Source of the DNA: Thermoleophilales bacterium
GTDB lineage: Bacteria; Actinomycetota; Thermoleophilia; Solirubrobacterales; 70-9
Assembly: GCA_020636895.1 (NCBI GenBank)
Contig: JACJWZ010000002.1
Span: forward strand, 186,001 to 250,000
Length of the DNA stretch: 64,000 bases
Direction: 5' to 3'
The notes below the pieces were generated by a model, which saw nothing but the letters and a program-made list of their open reading frames with translations, did no database searches and was not told the origin of the DNA. Below, one piece after another: positions 45,524-53,980 of this stretch. Each line of letters begins with the position of its first letter. Position 1 is the first letter of the stretch. Position numbers and translations under genes: made by a program.

Positions 45524-47488
45524 CTACTTCGAGCCGGGGATCCGGACCGAGCCGTCGAAGCGGTCGAAGCCACCCGCGACCGCGCGCAGCTTCACCCGCT
45601 TGCCGGCGCCCGCGGGAAGCGCCAGGTCGACGCGCCCACGCGCGTCGCTGCGCCCCGCGATCGACTTCGGACCGACGATCCCCTTGGGAATCACGACCCG
45701 CGCGCCCGTCACCGGCCGCGCCTTCTTGTCCTCCGGCACGTGCGAGGTAACCGCGAACCTGACGAAGCCTTCACCGGCGCGCACCGCCGTCACGTCGAGC
45801 GCGGCGCGATGGATCCCCGGGCAGTCCGCCTGGGTCGGGACGACGTCGCGCACGACTCCGTCGACCTCGCTGCGGATCGAGCCGGTGAACGTCCGTGGGC
45901 CGGTGATGGTCATCGTCCCGCGCAGCGAGCCGTTGTGCTTGCCGCTCAAGGTCAGATCGGCGCTCCAGGTTCCGCTCACCGACGCCAGCGGCGTCTCCAG
46001 TGACTCGGTCCCGTCGATGAACGACTTGCCGTCCTCGGAGTAGCCGTCGTAGGTGACCGACCACTTGCCCGCCGTGAAGTTGCCCGTGGAGGTGAAGGTC
46101 GCGGTACCGCCGCCCGGCCCGTTGACCACCTTGCCGGTGACGTCGCGGGCGGCCATCCCCAGGTATTCATCGGAGGGCGTCGAGTAGCTGTCGAGCGGGA
46201 GCTTGCTCACCGGGATCGGCTTCGGCACCTTCTCCTTCGGCAGACCGGGGATGCGGACGATGTAGGTGCGAACGCGCTGGTCGACCTCCGTCGGACTCGT
46301 CCGGTTGGGGAGGCGCGTCTCGGTGATCAGCACCTTGCGGCCGCTGTCGAACCAGTCGGCCCGGCGGATGTTCCAATCGGGATGGATCACGAAGGGCTGG
46401 CCGGCGTAGCCGCCGCGGCGCTGCCCGATGTCGGCGTTCATCAGCCACATCTCGTTCATGCAGCGCCGGTTGTTCCAGAGGCTGATCCGCCCGACCTGGC
46501 CGAAGGCGACGTCGTCGATGAACGAAGGACGCTTGAGATCGGTGAACACGTCCATGCGGTCGAGCCCGCGGGCCGAGGAGTAGAGCGTCCAGCTCGCGTC
46601 GGGGGAGTACCGCGCGAGCTCGTTGTAGTCAAAGTCCTTGGTGACGAAGCGCCGCTTGCCCGTCTTCAGGTCGAGCAGCACGGTGTCGTAGTTGAGCGCC
46701 GTTCTCGTGGTCTGGTACTTGAGGTAGCGGTTGCCGCCGACCCACTCGCCGCCCTCGTAGAAGCGGCCGCCGTCGACCCAGTCCTGCTGGTCGGAGCTGT
46801 CGGTCGAGAAGGCCGGGTTGACGGTCCTCGGGTCGACGAGGCGGTAGCCGTCGGTCGTTCGCTCCAGCCTGGCGACCGTGACCCGGGTGCCGTCCGTCGT
46901 GCGGACCTCGTTCCAAGCCACGTACTGGCCGAGATCGTCCGGCTTGGCCTCGCGGTTCTGCGCGCCGACCGGTGATGCGAGGACCGAGTCGATCGGGAAG
47001 TCGACCTCGAGCTTGCGGGCGCTCTGGCAGTCGTAGATGCTCGGTGAGCATTCGAGGATCGCCCACTGCTGATCGCCGATTCCGCCGCCGGCGTTGTCGG
47101 AGAACCAGATCCTGCGTTCGTCGCTGAAGGCCTCGGGCTTCGTCGCCCGCGCCGACAGCCCGCAGGTGAGGCACTGGTACCCGCCGCCGTTGAGCTTGGT
47201 GATCGCGATCTGGGGGACGCCGTCGACGTTGACGAGGAAGAGCCCGTGCTTCTCGTCGGGCGCCAGCTCGTAGCCGCCGTTGCCGCCGTCGGCCTGCTCC
47301 TGGAAGACCGTGACCCCCTCGGGGAGCTGCGGCTCGACCTGGCGGACGACGTCGAGCGTCTGCAGCGGCGGCGGTCCGGCGGACGCCGTCGAGACGTGGA
47401 CGGCGCAGAGCCCGACCACGGCCGTCAGGGCCGCGATAACACGCATCCCGCGCATCCCGCGCATCCGGATCGCAGGTCGCGCTCTCAC
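45524..47488 (-). CDS. Secreted beta-propeller-like protein, unknown function
   Basis: A 654-residue exported protein with a signal peptide ending near HVSTASA (~35). From ~45 to ~400 it is a series of beta-rich blocks suggesting a TolB-like propeller (for example GYQCLTCGLSARATK, PDASWTLYSSARGLDRMDV, NRYLKYQTT). Beta-sandwich domains follow from ~430. Two CxxC-like pairs may hold disulfides. It starts with GTG overlapping the stop of the next secreted gene (GTGA), so both come from one mRNA. The role is not known; presence in the regulon suggests binding or processing of an extracellular substrate. Confidence 0.72.
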   Translation of the reverse strand: MRARPAIRMRGMRGMRVIAALTAVVGLCAVHVSTASAGPPPLQTLDVVRQVEPQLPEGVTVFQEQADGGNGGYELAPDEKHGLFLVNVDGVPQIAITKLNGGGYQCLTCGLSARATKPEAFSDERRIWFSDNAGGGIGDQQWAILECSPSIYDCQSARKLEVDFPIDSVLASPVGAQNREAKPDDLGQYVAWNEVRTTDGTRVTVARLERTTDGYRLVDPRTVNPAFSTDSSDQQDWVDGGRFYEGGEWVGGNRYLKYQTTRTALNYDTVLLDLKTGKRRFVTKDFDYNELARYSPDASWTLYSSARGLDRMDVFTDLKRPSFIDDVAFGQVGRISLWNNRRCMNEMWLMNADIGQRRGGYAGQPFVIHPDWNIRRADWFDSGRKVLITETRLPNRTSPTEVDQRVRTYIVRIPGLPKEKVPKPIPVSKLPLDSYSTPSDEYLGMAARDVTGKVVNGPGGGTATFTSTGNFTAGKWSVTYDGYSEDGKSFIDGTESLETPLASVSGTWSADLTLSGKHNGSLRGTMTITGPRTFTGSIRSEVDGVVRDVVPTQADCPGIHRAALDVTAVRAGEGFVRFAVTSHVPEDKKARPVTGARVVIPKGIVGPKSIAGRSDARGRVDLALPAGAGKRVKLRAVAGGFDRFDGSVRIPGSK

Positions 47489-48471
47489 CCCTTGCCCCGC
47501 TTCCCCTTGGACTTGCCCTTCACCTTGACCTTGACGGCGTCGGAGGCGTCGGCGAGGCTGAAACCGGAGGCGGTCGCCTTGATCGAGTACTTGCCCTTCG
47601 CCTTCTTCGATGCCTTCACCTTGAAGGAGGCGGTCGCGGAGCCGCCGCCCGGGATGTCACCGACCGAAGCGCACTTGTCACCCTGCGCCTTCAATCCCTT
47701 CGGAGTCTTCAGGCACACCTCGACCCCTGCCGCCTCCGACTCGCCGGAGTTGCTGACCTCGGACTCGAGCTTGACCGTCTTACCCGGCTTCAGCTTCGAC
47801 TTCGCGGCGTCCAGCGCGAGCGCGAGCGATGCCGCGGTCGGCGGTACGTACGGCCGCGTCGGGGGAGTCGCGATCTGATGCGCGAGCCAGATGCCGCCGG
47901 CGCCGCTCGCCGTCGCCAGGACGCCGCAGTTGGACCCCGGCCCACCCGTTGCGGCGGGCAGGCTCGCCCAGTTGCCGACGATGCCCCCGGGACCGCTGAG
48001 ACCTGACGTGAACGGGGTCCCGAAGAACGGGTCACTCGCCGACGTGGTCGCGGTGAAGACGATCGGATCGATCGTGCAGGTGCCGGTAAGGGCCGAGTTC
48101 AGCGTCGCCTTCAGGTTGAAGTTCAGGCTCATCGCGCCGGTGGCGGCCGTATAGGTGCCGGTGACGGGCTGGTTGGCGGCGAGATCGATCGTGGCCGAGG
48201 CTGGGCTCGTGATCTGACGCTGGGGAAAGTTGACGCCCCCGGTCGGAACGTTCACCGAGTCGCGGGTGAGCGTGCCCGAGAGCGTGTAGGGGTCGGACGT
48301 GTTGGAGAGGTCAACGTTGCGAAGACCGCCGAACTCCGCTCGGCCGTACTCGAGGGTCAGATCAAACGGGTCGGCCTGGGCGGATGCGGAGCCGATCCCG
48401 AGCGAGGCGATCAGGGCGACGATCGTGACGGCGACCGCGCGGCCACCTCGGCGGTTGGAAGAAACGCGCAA
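47485..48471 (-). CDS. Secreted protein with CARDB-like domain, unknown function
   Basis: A 328-residue exported protein. A signal peptide ends near GSASAQA (~30). The first ~190 residues are beta-rich (SGTLTRDSVNVPTGGVN, PASATIDLAANQPVTGTY). The next ~95 look like a CARDB/APHP-type beta sandwich (KSKLKPGKTVKLESEVSNSG). The Lys/Gly end (KVKGKSKGKRGKG) is strongly basic. TTG at 48471 is taken as start, with a strong AGGAGAGAG ribosome-binding site. The promoter (-10 TATACT on the minus strand at 48535-48540) overlaps the S4 version of the shared site. Confidence 0.7.
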   Translation of the reverse strand: MRVSSNRRGGRAVAVTIVALIASLGIGSASAQADPFDLTLEYGRAEFGGLRNVDLSNTSDPYTLSGTLTRDSVNVPTGGVNFPQRQITSPASATIDLAANQPVTGTYTAATGAMSLNFNLKATLNSALTGTCTIDPIVFTATTSASDPFFGTPFTSGLSGPGGIVGNWASLPAATGGPGSNCGVLATASGAGGIWLAHQIATPPTRPYVPPTAASLALALDAAKSKLKPGKTVKLESEVSNSGESEAAGVEVCLKTPKGLKAQGDKCASVGDIPGGGSATASFKVKASKKAKGKYSIKATASGFSLADASDAVKVKVKGKSKGKRGKG

Positions 48472-48534
48472 CTTCTCTCTCCTGTTCGTGTCCTGTGTCC
48501 CGCCGGCCCCATACACCACCGGCGATCGGATCGT

Positions 48535-48567
48535 AGTATAAAGACAGTCCGGTTTGTTTGTTTGTGG
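48535..48567. promoter_or_regulatory. Promoter with a weaker version of the shared operator, S4
   Basis: On the minus strand TATACT (48535-48540) is a good -10 for the secreted-protein operon. Directly upstream AGACAGTCCGG (from 48542) matches the core ACAGTCC of S1 and S2 (16 of 26 positions overall), followed by three TTTG units. It lies between that operon and the divergent tetR gene. Confidence 0.5.
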
Positions 48568-48636
48568 TGAAGCCGCCGGAGGGGCGGGGATCGCATCCGC
48601 CACCCCCAGAGCGCGTCCGGTCCGCCCCGAAGGCGA

Positions 48637-48642
48637 TAATCC
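48637..48642 (+). promoter_or_regulatory. Candidate -10 (TAATCC) of tetR
   Basis: TAATCC lies 6 nt before the ATG at 48649, near the leaderless pattern but with C at the last position. Confidence 0.3.
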
Positions 48643-48648
48643 GGCGGC

Positions 48649-49266
48649 ATGGAGCCGAGTGCGCGCGCGAAGCCGCAGCGACGGACGCAGGAGGAACGCC
48701 GCACCGCGACGCGCGGGGCGCTGCTCGAGGCGACGATCGACTGCCTCGTCGACTACGGCTACGCGGGGACCACGACCACGCGGGTGGTCGAACGCGCCGG
48801 GGTCTCGCGCGGGGCCCAGGTCCATCACTTCCCGACCAAGGCCGAGCTCGTCGCGCAGGCCGTCTCCTACCTCGCCGATCTTCGCGGCGAGGAGATCAGG
48901 GTCGCGCTCGCCGAGCTGCCCGAGGGGCGGGAACGGCGCCTGGCGGCGCTCGACATGCTCTGGAGCGTCCACTCCGGGCCGCTCTTCGCGGCTGCCCTCG
49001 AGCTGTGGGTCGCCGCGCGCACCGACGACGAGCTCCGCAAGCACCTGACCCCGGTCGAGCGCTCGATCAATCAACGCCTGCTGGAGAGCGGCCCGATGCT
49101 CTTCGAGGTTCCGGCCGACGATGCCTTCCCCGCGAAGCTCACCACCGTAATCGCCTCGGTCCAGGGTCTGGCGATGGCGGCGACGCTCCTGAAACCGGCG
49201 CGCGGCAGGATCGAGGAGCAGTGGTCGCTGCTCCGCGCCGAGCTCGACACCATCCTTGAGTCCTGA
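48649..49266 (+). CDS. TetR-family transcriptional regulator
   Basis: A 205-residue TetR regulator. The HTH is clear in residues ~25-70: ALLEATIDCLVDYGYAGTTT, then VVERAGVSRGAQVHHFPTKAELV. The C-terminal ligand-binding helices (~85-200) show no signature for a ligand. It diverges from the secreted-protein operon, with S4 between them, and lies among acyl-CoA catabolism genes whose promoters share the 26-bp site, so it is the best local candidate for that site's binding protein. That link is inference. Confidence 0.9.
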   Translation: MEPSARAKPQRRTQEERRTATRGALLEATIDCLVDYGYAGTTTTRVVERAGVSRGAQVHHFPTKAELVAQAVSYLADLRGEEIRVALAELPEGRERRLAALDMLWSVHSGPLFAAALELWVAARTDDELRKHLTPVERSINQRLLESGPMLFEVPADDAFPAKLTTVIASVQGLAMAATLLKPARGRIEEQWSLLRAELDTILES

Positions 49267-49295
49267 GATCCAGGCCGGGTAGCGCCCGCGCCTGG

Positions 49296-49340
49296 ACCTG
49301 TCACCCGCAACCGGACCTATGGTCCACTTCTCGGTGACAC
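49296..49340. repeat. 45-bp quasi-palindromic dispersed repeat, copy 2
   Basis: It begins ACCTGTCACCCG and ends TCTCGGTGACAC and matches the reverse complement of copy 1 (9296-9340) at 36 of 45 positions. It overlaps the stop codon of the AMP-ligase gene (TAG at 49317-49319), between that gene and tetR, which converge. Confidence 0.7.
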
Positions 49341-51026
49341 GTTCGGTCGAGCGGCCGCTCCACCCAGCTCGCGCCTCAGCACCTTGCCCGTCGCGTTGCG
49401 CGGCAACTCCTCGACGAAGCTGACGTCGCGAGGAACCTTGTAGCGGGCGAGGTTGACGCGGACGTGCTCGCGAAGGTCATCGGCTCGCGGCTCGCAGCCG
49501 GATGCCGGGACCACGAAGGCGGCGAGACGGGCGCCGAAGTCCTCGTCGGGCACGCCGACCACCGCTGCATCGGCGACCGAGGGGTGCCCGATGAGCAGCT
49601 CCTCCACTTCCTGCGGAAAGACGTTCTCGCCGCCGGAGACGATCATGTCGTCGTCGCGACCGTCGATGAAGAGACGACCGTGCGCGTCGAAGTGGCCGAC
49701 GTCACCAGAGGACATGAGCCCGTCGATCACCTCCTTGCCGCCCCCATCCGTGTAGCCCTCGAACTCGACGCCGTTGGAGACGAAGATCCGGCCGCTGCTG
49801 CCCACCGGCACCTCCCTCCCGCTCTCGTCGAGCAGCTTCACGGTCGCGCCGAGCACGGGCGGCCCGACCGTCGTCGGAGCGGCTCTCAGGTCGGCCGGCG
49901 CCGCGAGGGTCGCGTAGGCCACCTCGGTGGAGCCGTAGAGCACGTAGAGCAGATCCCCGAAGACGTCCATCGTCTCCGTCGCGACGCTGCCGGGTAGCTG
50001 GGAGCCGGCGCTGAAGATCACCCGAAGCGCCCCCGTGTCGAAGGAGCGGATCCGTTCGTGGCCGAGGGCCAGGATCCGCTGCAGCATGGCCGGAACCACG
50101 ATCAACGCCGTCACGCGGTGCCGCTCGGCGAGGGCGAGCATCGCTTCCGGGTCGAAGCGTCGTGAGACGACGATCGCGGAGCCGAGGTTGAACGCGAGCA
50201 TCGCCTGCGCGAGACCGAGCGCGTGGAAGAGGGGTGGGCCGACGAGCGTCGCCTCCTTCGTCCGCAGCGGCACCCGCGAGAGCAGCGCCCCCAGCGTCTC
50301 GATCGTGCGCACGTCCCGGCGTTGCGCCCCCTTCGGCGTGCCCGTGGTCCCGCTGGTCATCAGGACCAACGTCGCATGCTCGCTCGGCGCCCCGGGGCTG
50401 CGCCCGAGGGCACGCGAGATCAGCGCCTCGGTCCCCTCCCCCCCTCCGTCACCCGTGACGTAGACCGGCAGGCCCGCCGCCTCGGTCCTCGGGATCAGGT
50501 CATCGTCGGCGACGATCGCGCTGAGGCGCTCGCGGGCTGCCACCGCGGCAAGCTGCGGCGCCGCGAACTCGGTGTTGAGGAGGACGACGCGCATGCCCAG
50601 CTTCGCGCCGGCGAAGAGAGCATCGACGAACCCACGGTGGTTGCGGCAGAGCACCCCGAGCCCGTCCCCGGGGCCGAGGCCGCGGTCGGCCCACGCGCAG
50701 GCGAGCGCGCTCGAGCGCGCGTCGATCTCCTCGTAGCTCAGCGCCCCCTCGTCGTCGACGAGCGCAGGCCTCCCGCCCCAGCGCGCGGCGGCGCCCGCGC
50801 AGCTCCCGGCGATCGGGCCGAGGCGGACGACGCCGGCGGCTACGCGGATCAGGCGGTCCGGGCGCTCGGGCCCGAGCAGCCCGGAGCGCGCCACCGCGGT
50901 CGTCGCCCGCGCTCCGACGGTGATCCGGCCGAGCGCGTCCGCCCCCAGGGTGCCCAGTCGCTCAGCCGCCGCGATCAGCTCGCCACCGAGGCGCCGAGCC
51001 GATCCGCCACGAGATCCACCGTCCAC
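49317..51026 (-). CDS. AMP-forming acyl-CoA ligase/synthetase
   Basis: A 569-residue ANL-superfamily enzyme activating a carboxylic acid with ATP and CoA. It has A3 LMTSGTTGTPKGAQ, PLFHALGLAQAML, A5 VLYGSTEVAYAT, A7 SSGDVGHFDAHGRLFIDGR, VSGGENVFPQEVEELL and A10 LPRNATGKVLRREL. The first ~70 residues are an extension. The GTG at 51026 is used, giving a 52-bp overlap with the SDR gene; no better start is seen. It is last in a FadE-FadE-MaoC-SDR-ligase operon and probably activates that pathway's substrate. Confidence 0.87.
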   Translation of the reverse strand: MDGGSRGGSARRLGGELIAAAERLGTLGADALGRITVGARATTAVARSGLLGPERPDRLIRVAAGVVRLGPIAGSCAGAAARWGGRPALVDDEGALSYEEIDARSSALACAWADRGLGPGDGLGVLCRNHRGFVDALFAGAKLGMRVVLLNTEFAAPQLAAVAARERLSAIVADDDLIPRTEAAGLPVYVTGDGGGEGTEALISRALGRSPGAPSEHATLVLMTSGTTGTPKGAQRRDVRTIETLGALLSRVPLRTKEATLVGPPLFHALGLAQAMLAFNLGSAIVVSRRFDPEAMLALAERHRVTALIVVPAMLQRILALGHERIRSFDTGALRVIFSAGSQLPGSVATETMDVFGDLLYVLYGSTEVAYATLAAPADLRAAPTTVGPPVLGATVKLLDESGREVPVGSSGRIFVSNGVEFEGYTDGGGKEVIDGLMSSGDVGHFDAHGRLFIDGRDDDMIVSGGENVFPQEVEELLIGHPSVADAAVVGVPDEDFGARLAAFVVPASGCEPRADDLREHVRVNLARYKVPRDVSFVEELPRNATGKVLRRELGGAAARPNVSPRSGP

Positions 51027-51859
51027 GGCTCCTCGACGGTCAGCGGATCGCCCATCTCCCAGTTTCGGCATTCGGCGATCATGCCGCCTTGGACGGCGAA
51101 GAGGCGTCCCGTCAGCGAGCAGTCGCTCGAAGCGAGGTACGCCACCAGCGGGCTCACCTCAGCCGGGTTGAACGCATCGAGCGCGCCGGGATCCTCGGGC
51201 GCCTTCATCATCTCGCCGATCATCGGGACGTCCTCGGTGAGCCGCGTCCGCGCGATCGGCGCGATCGCGTTGACGCGGACGCCGTAGCGGCCGAGCTCCT
51301 GAGCGGCGACGAGCGCCATCGCGGCGATCCCGGCCTTGGCGGCGCCGTAGTTGACCTGACCCGCGTTGGGCAGGTAGGTGCCCGATCCCGACGCCGTGTT
51401 GATGACCGCGGCATCGACCTCCTCACCGGCCTTGGAGCGCTCCTTCCAGTGCACCGCGGCGTGATGGAGGGCGCAGAAGTGACCCTTCATGTGGACCTTG
51501 ATGACCGCGTCCCACTGCTCCTCGGTCATCGATGCGATGAACGCGTCGCGGAGGATGCCGGCGTTGTTGACGAGGACGTCGAGGCGCCCGAAGGCGTCGA
51601 CGGCGGTCGCGACGAGCGACTCCGCCCCCGCCCATGTCGAGATGTCGTCGGTGTGGGCGGCGGCCTCACCGCCGGCCGCTTCGATCTCGGCGACGACTTC
51701 GTGCGCGGGACCACCGTCGCTGCCGCTGCCGTCGCCGGTGCCGCCGAGGTCGTTGACGACCACCTTCGCTCCTTCGGCGGCGAACAGCAGTGCGTGCTCG
51801 CGGCCGATTCCCCGGCCGGCGCCGGTGATCGCCGCTACCCGTCCTTCGAGTGAACCCAT
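50975..51859 (-). CDS. Short-chain dehydrogenase, 3-hydroxyacyl-CoA (MFE-2-like) type
   Basis: A 294-residue SDR. It has the cofactor loop TGAGRGIGREHAL, LVVNDLGG-like VVVNDLGGTG, NNAGILRD, NTASGSG (Ser) and VNYGAAKAG (Tyr/Lys). The VVVNDLGG and LRD features are typical of the (3R)-hydroxyacyl-CoA dehydrogenase domain of peroxisomal MFE-2 and mycobacterial steroid cluster homologues. With a MaoC hydratase next door this gives hydration then oxidation in one beta-oxidation round. It follows MaoC by 55 bp. Confidence 0.87.
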   Translation of the reverse strand: MGSLEGRVAAITGAGRGIGREHALLFAAEGAKVVVNDLGGTGDGSGSDGGPAHEVVAEIEAAGGEAAAHTDDISTWAGAESLVATAVDAFGRLDVLVNNAGILRDAFIASMTEEQWDAVIKVHMKGHFCALHHAAVHWKERSKAGEEVDAAVINTASGSGTYLPNAGQVNYGAAKAGIAAMALVAAQELGRYGVRVNAIAPIARTRLTEDVPMIGEMMKAPEDPGALDAFNPAEVSPLVAYLASSDCSLTGRLFAVQGGMIAECRNWEMGDPLTVEEPWTVDLVADRLGASVAS

Positions 51860-51914
51860 GTCTGCTTCGGTCTCCTTGTTCGGTTCGTTGGTTGCTCGGG
51901 TCGCGCCGCGGGTC

Positions 51915-52784
51915 CTAGCTGACCTCGGCGAGACCGTCCTTGGTGATCACGGTGCCGTCGTCGGCCGTCGTTTCGAACGCGTAGGCGGACAGCCCCTCCG
52001 CGGTGCTCGGAGCACCCCAGATCGTCGTCGTCACGTCTTGGCCGGGACGGCCCGGGCGCGAGAAGCGCAGGGCGAGCCGCTTCAGCCGCGAGCTGTCCCC
52101 ATCGCAGACCGAGCCGACGATCGCCCACGACGTGAACGCCATGGTGCAGAGCCCGTGGACGATGATCCCCGGCAGGCCCATCGCCTTGGCGACGTCTTCG
52201 TCGAGGTGGATCGGCATCAGGTCGCCCGACGCTTCCGAATAGCGGAACGTCTGATCGTCGTCGAAGTGAGCCGCGACCTCGGCGACCGGCTCCGCCGATC
52301 GATCCGCCTCGTCGACGCGGTGGGCGGGCGCCGTCTCGCCGACGTCGATGTCGTCCTCGGCGCCGCGGAAGAACGCCACCATCCACTGGTCGTTGACCGG
52401 CTCGCCGTCGGCGGTGCGGGTCTCGATCCTGGTGTGCAGCGTCACCCCGCTGGGTGCCTTGTGGATCCCGAGCCCGGCGGCGCGCGTGATCAGCTCCATC
52501 CCCGGCCGGATCGGCTGGTGGAAGTGCATGTCCTGCTCGCCGTGGACGACCCTCATCATCAGCTCGGGCGGCACGATCGACATCGTCGGCTCGCCGAGCT
52601 GGGTGAACGGCGGCACGATCGCGAAGACCGGCGGCGCCAGCTCACCGCTGAGGTGCGCCTGTGTCGGATCGTTCGTCGCCCGCGCGTAGGCGATCAGGCG
52701 ATCGGCCTCGACCGCGAAGCTCTGCTCGTCGGTCCACCTGCCGAGCTCCTCGACGTTCCAGGCGCTCGTCTCAGTCGTGCTCAT
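51915..52784 (-). CDS. MaoC-type (R)-specific enoyl-CoA hydratase
   Basis: A 289-residue double hot-dog protein of the hydratase-2 type. The C-terminal half has FRYSEASGDLMPIHLDEDVA, the hydratase-2 motif (Asp, His; Met where Asn is usual), then LPGIIVHGLCTMAF. The N-terminal half is a degenerate hot-dog. It hydrates trans-2-enoyl-CoA to (3R)-hydroxyacyl-CoA, feeding the SDR next to it. Its start overlaps the upstream acyl-CoA dehydrogenase stop (ATGA). Confidence 0.88.
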   Translation of the reverse strand: MSTTETSAWNVEELGRWTDEQSFAVEADRLIAYARATNDPTQAHLSGELAPPVFAIVPPFTQLGEPTMSIVPPELMMRVVHGEQDMHFHQPIRPGMELITRAAGLGIHKAPSGVTLHTRIETRTADGEPVNDQWMVAFFRGAEDDIDVGETAPAHRVDEADRSAEPVAEVAAHFDDDQTFRYSEASGDLMPIHLDEDVAKAMGLPGIIVHGLCTMAFTSWAIVGSVCDGDSSRLKRLALRFSRPGRPGQDVTTTIWGAPSTAEGLSAYAFETTADDGTVITKDGLAEVS

Positions 52785-53980
52785 GTGCTCGTTCCTCCGT
52801 TGGTTGCGTTGCTGGCCATGCCGGCCTCCTGCTGCTCCCGTCGCCTGCGCCGCGCCGCCGCGATCACCTCATCGGCGACGCGATCCGCGGCGCCGCGCTC
52901 CCCTCCGAGCAGCAGCCGGGAGAGCTGCGATCGGCGCAGGTAGAGAGGTGCGTCGTGCTCCCACGTGACGCCGATCCCCCCGTGCACGGCGATGCAGGTC
53001 CGGGTCGAGAAGTCGGAGGCGCGCTCGGCCGCGAACCTGAGGGTCCCGGCCGCCCGGCCCAGGTCCTCACCGCCGCCGTCGGCGGAGAGGCCCGCGTAGT
53101 AGGTGAGGCTCCGAGCGGTGGCGGCGGCGCGGAGCATCTCGACGAGCTGGTGCTTGACGGCCTGGTAGCTGCCGATCGGCCGCCCGAAGGCGTGCCGGTC
53201 GCGGGAGTACTCGACGGCCATCTCGCGCACCGCGTCGCTGACCCCGATCGCCTCCGCCGCGAGCATCGCCTGAGCGAAGTTCCACGCGTCGGCGAGGTCG
53301 GCGGCCGTCGCGTCCAGCGAGATGCTCGATGCGCCACCCAGCCGCACGTGGGCGAGCGGGCGGGTGTGGTCGAAGCGCGTGAACGCATCGATCGCGACGC
53401 CCGGGTCGTCCGCATCTACGAGGTAGGCGCCCAGCTCGTCCCCTTCCCCGAGGGCCGGGACGACGAGCAGGTCCGAGCCGGGCGCGTCGGGGACGAAGCC
53501 GGCCTCGCCGCTGATCGCTCCCGAGTCCCGGATCGGGACCTGCTTCGGACCGGCGGCGGGATCCGCGCCGGCGATGGTCCACGCCCCCTCGCCGAGCGGC
53601 GGAGCGGCGAAGAGAGTCGCGACGCGGGCCTCGCCCGAAGCCGCCCGGGCCGCGGCGTCGGCGGCGTCGTCATCACCGCGCTCGGCCGCCCGCTCCAGCA
53701 CCAACGTGCCGGCGAGGTGGCCGACCAGGCCGGTCGAGGCGAGCGTGCGACCGCACTGCTCCAGCACGAGCATCGCGTCGAAGAGTCCGAGGCCGGCGCC
53801 GCCGCGCTCCTCCGAGACCAGCAGCCCGCACCAACCCGCCTCGACCGCCACGGGCCAGAGGTCGAGCCGCTCGGCGCCGTCGGCCGCCTCGCGAGCGGCG
53901 GCGAGGCTGGGGTGACGGCCGAGCGCGTCGATTGCCGCTTCGCGGAGCATCTCCTGCTCGTCGGTGAGCTCGAAGTTCAT
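52781..53980 (-). CDS. Acyl-CoA dehydrogenase, second (beta-like) subunit
   Basis: A 399-residue protein of the acyl-CoA dehydrogenase fold: SEERGGAGLGLFDAML, AFGRPIGSYQAVKHQLVEM (a common ACAD block), and VHGGIGVTWEHDAPLYLRR. The central FAD/substrate loop is weak compared with the next gene, as in the heteromeric FadE pairs of actinobacterial steroid pathways, where only one subunit has the catalytic base. It is translationally coupled to both neighbours by 4-bp overlaps. An alpha2beta2 enzyme with the next gene is inferred. Confidence 0.85.
   Translation of the reverse strand: MNFELTDEQEMLREAAIDALGRHPSLAAAREAADGAERLDLWPVAVEAGWCGLLVSEERGGAGLGLFDAMLVLEQCGRTLASTGLVGHLAGTLVLERAAERGDDDAADAAARAASGEARVATLFAAPPLGEGAWTIAGADPAAGPKQVPIRDSGAISGEAGFVPDAPGSDLLVVPALGEGDELGAYLVDADDPGVAIDAFTRFDHTRPLAHVRLGGASSISLDATAADLADAWNFAQAMLAAEAIGVSDAVREMAVEYSRDRHAFGRPIGSYQAVKHQLVEMLRAAATARSLTYYAGLSADGGGEDLGRAAGTLRFAAERASDFSTRTCIAVHGGIGVTWEHDAPLYLRRSQLSRLLLGGERGAADRVADEVIAAARRRRREQQEAGMASNATNGGTST

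Noticed and set aside
47485..49074. Single 529-codon protein upstream of the CARDB-like gene
   Set aside because: The N-terminal half of this frame is antisense to tetR; a strong ribosome-binding site and signal peptide mark the real start at 48471.
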